Part shown: positions 63,830 through 64,000 of the stretch, in pieces
How the letters are laid out: the number at the start of each line of letters is the position of its first letter
Position numbering within the stretch: the stretch's first letter is position 1
DNA from: Bacillota bacterium
GTDB lineage: Bacteria > Bacillota > Clostridia > Lachnospirales > Lachnospiraceae
Assembly (NCBI GenBank): GCA_023439505.1
Contig: JAEXNR010000011.1
Span: forward strand, 124,001 to 188,000
Reading direction: 5' to 3'
DNA length: 64,000 bases
The notes under the pieces: generated by a model
The model's input: the letters and a program-made list of their open reading frames with translations, nothing else
Databases searched by the model: none
Told to the model about the DNA's origin: nothing
Translations under genes and position numbers: made by a program

Positions 63830-64000
63830 ACCGTTTTCCCGTAAGCTCATCCACTCTCACAGGCTCAGCTTCTATTCCATGCTTGTGAAGATCCTCTATT
63901 TCTTTCTCTATATCCAACACTTCAAATGCAAGGTGCCTAAGACCTGCTGCCTCCGGGTAAGATACTCTCTCCGGCGGATTATGAAAGGAGAATAATTCAA
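63777..64000 (-). CDS. VOC-family (glyoxalase/YaeR-like) protein, 5' end outside window
   Basis: The final 74 codons of a minus-strand gene: ERVSYPEAAGLRHLAFEVLDIEKEIEDLHKHGIEAEPVRVDELTGKRFTFFGDPDGLPIELYEI, ending TGA at 63777. The RHLAFEV strand and FFGDPDG-PIELYE end with its metal-ligand glutamate are typical of the VOC fold (YaeR/lactoylglutathione lyase-like). The enzyme's reaction is not established. Convergent 53-bp overlap with the DMT gene. Confidence 0.82.
   Translation of the reverse strand, partial: ELFSFHNPPERVSYPEAAGLRHLAFEVLDIEKEIEDLHKHGIEAEPVRVDELTGKRFTFFGDPDGLPIELYEI

Overview
The window looks like chromosome from an anaerobic, low-to-moderate GC member of the Bacillota, most likely Clostridia close to Lachnospiraceae. 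This rests on strong GGAGG-type ribosome binding sites, consensus sigma-A promoters, a T-box leader, YesM/YesN-type sugar regulation, rubrerythrin, two GreA-type factors, and two families of LysA-like decarboxylase. No rRNA or tRNA gene was seen. All product calls come from reading motifs by eye.

Layout. (1) 1-4 kb: a defence-like cassette on the minus strand (PLD-nuclease/SF2 helicase, MazG-like pyrophosphohydrolase, HNH endonuclease, small excisionase-like HTH protein), then a decayed gene. (2) 4.3-14.8 kb: a minus-strand operon with an enolase-superfamily dipeptide epimerase, two tandem serine hydrolases without signal peptides, and a complete dipeptide/oligopeptide ABC importer. An XRE-cupin regulator is transcribed divergently. 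Together they read as uptake, cleavage and epimerisation of short peptides containing D-amino acids or derived from murein. (3) 14.8-23.9 kb: a gene graveyard. A 113-bp exact direct repeat bounds 6.6 kb holding IS3 and IS110 remnants, a broken parM-like gene, an AbiE pair whose toxin gene is broken and antitoxin intact, a LysA-like decarboxylase, and a B12-binding radical SAM gene split by a stop codon. A PD-(D/E)XK-type nuclease and a second copy of the small HTH protein lie just beyond.

(4) 24-34.6 kb: housekeeping genes: greA-lysS, a second lysA-like gene with a terminator-bearing leader, a topoisomerase IV-like pair, an Hpt-like protein lacking its histidine, and guaA. (5) 34.7-37.5 kb: a perfect promoter and methionine-type T-box leader now drive only a gutted metG remnant followed by a GNAT acetyltransferase and an AraC-type regulator. 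(6) 37.5-47.6 kb: a glycan-use cluster: GH36 alpha-galactosidase, GH29 alpha-L-fucosidase, sugar ABC importer (binding protein and two permeases, no ATPase) and a YesN/YesM-like two-component system. (7) 47.7-64 kb: a GreA paralogue, a metallophosphoesterase, a nucleic-acid maintenance set (AlkZ-related, YfbR, UvrA, UvrB), rubrerythrin, a transglutaminase-like protein, a heterodimeric ABC exporter, a YaiI-family protein, shikimate kinase, a DMT transporter, and the end of a VOC-family protein.

The items most worth following are the T-box stranded on a dead metG, the peptide operon with a dppB that seems to lack a normal start codon, the defence-like cassette at the left edge, and the repeat-bounded graveyard.
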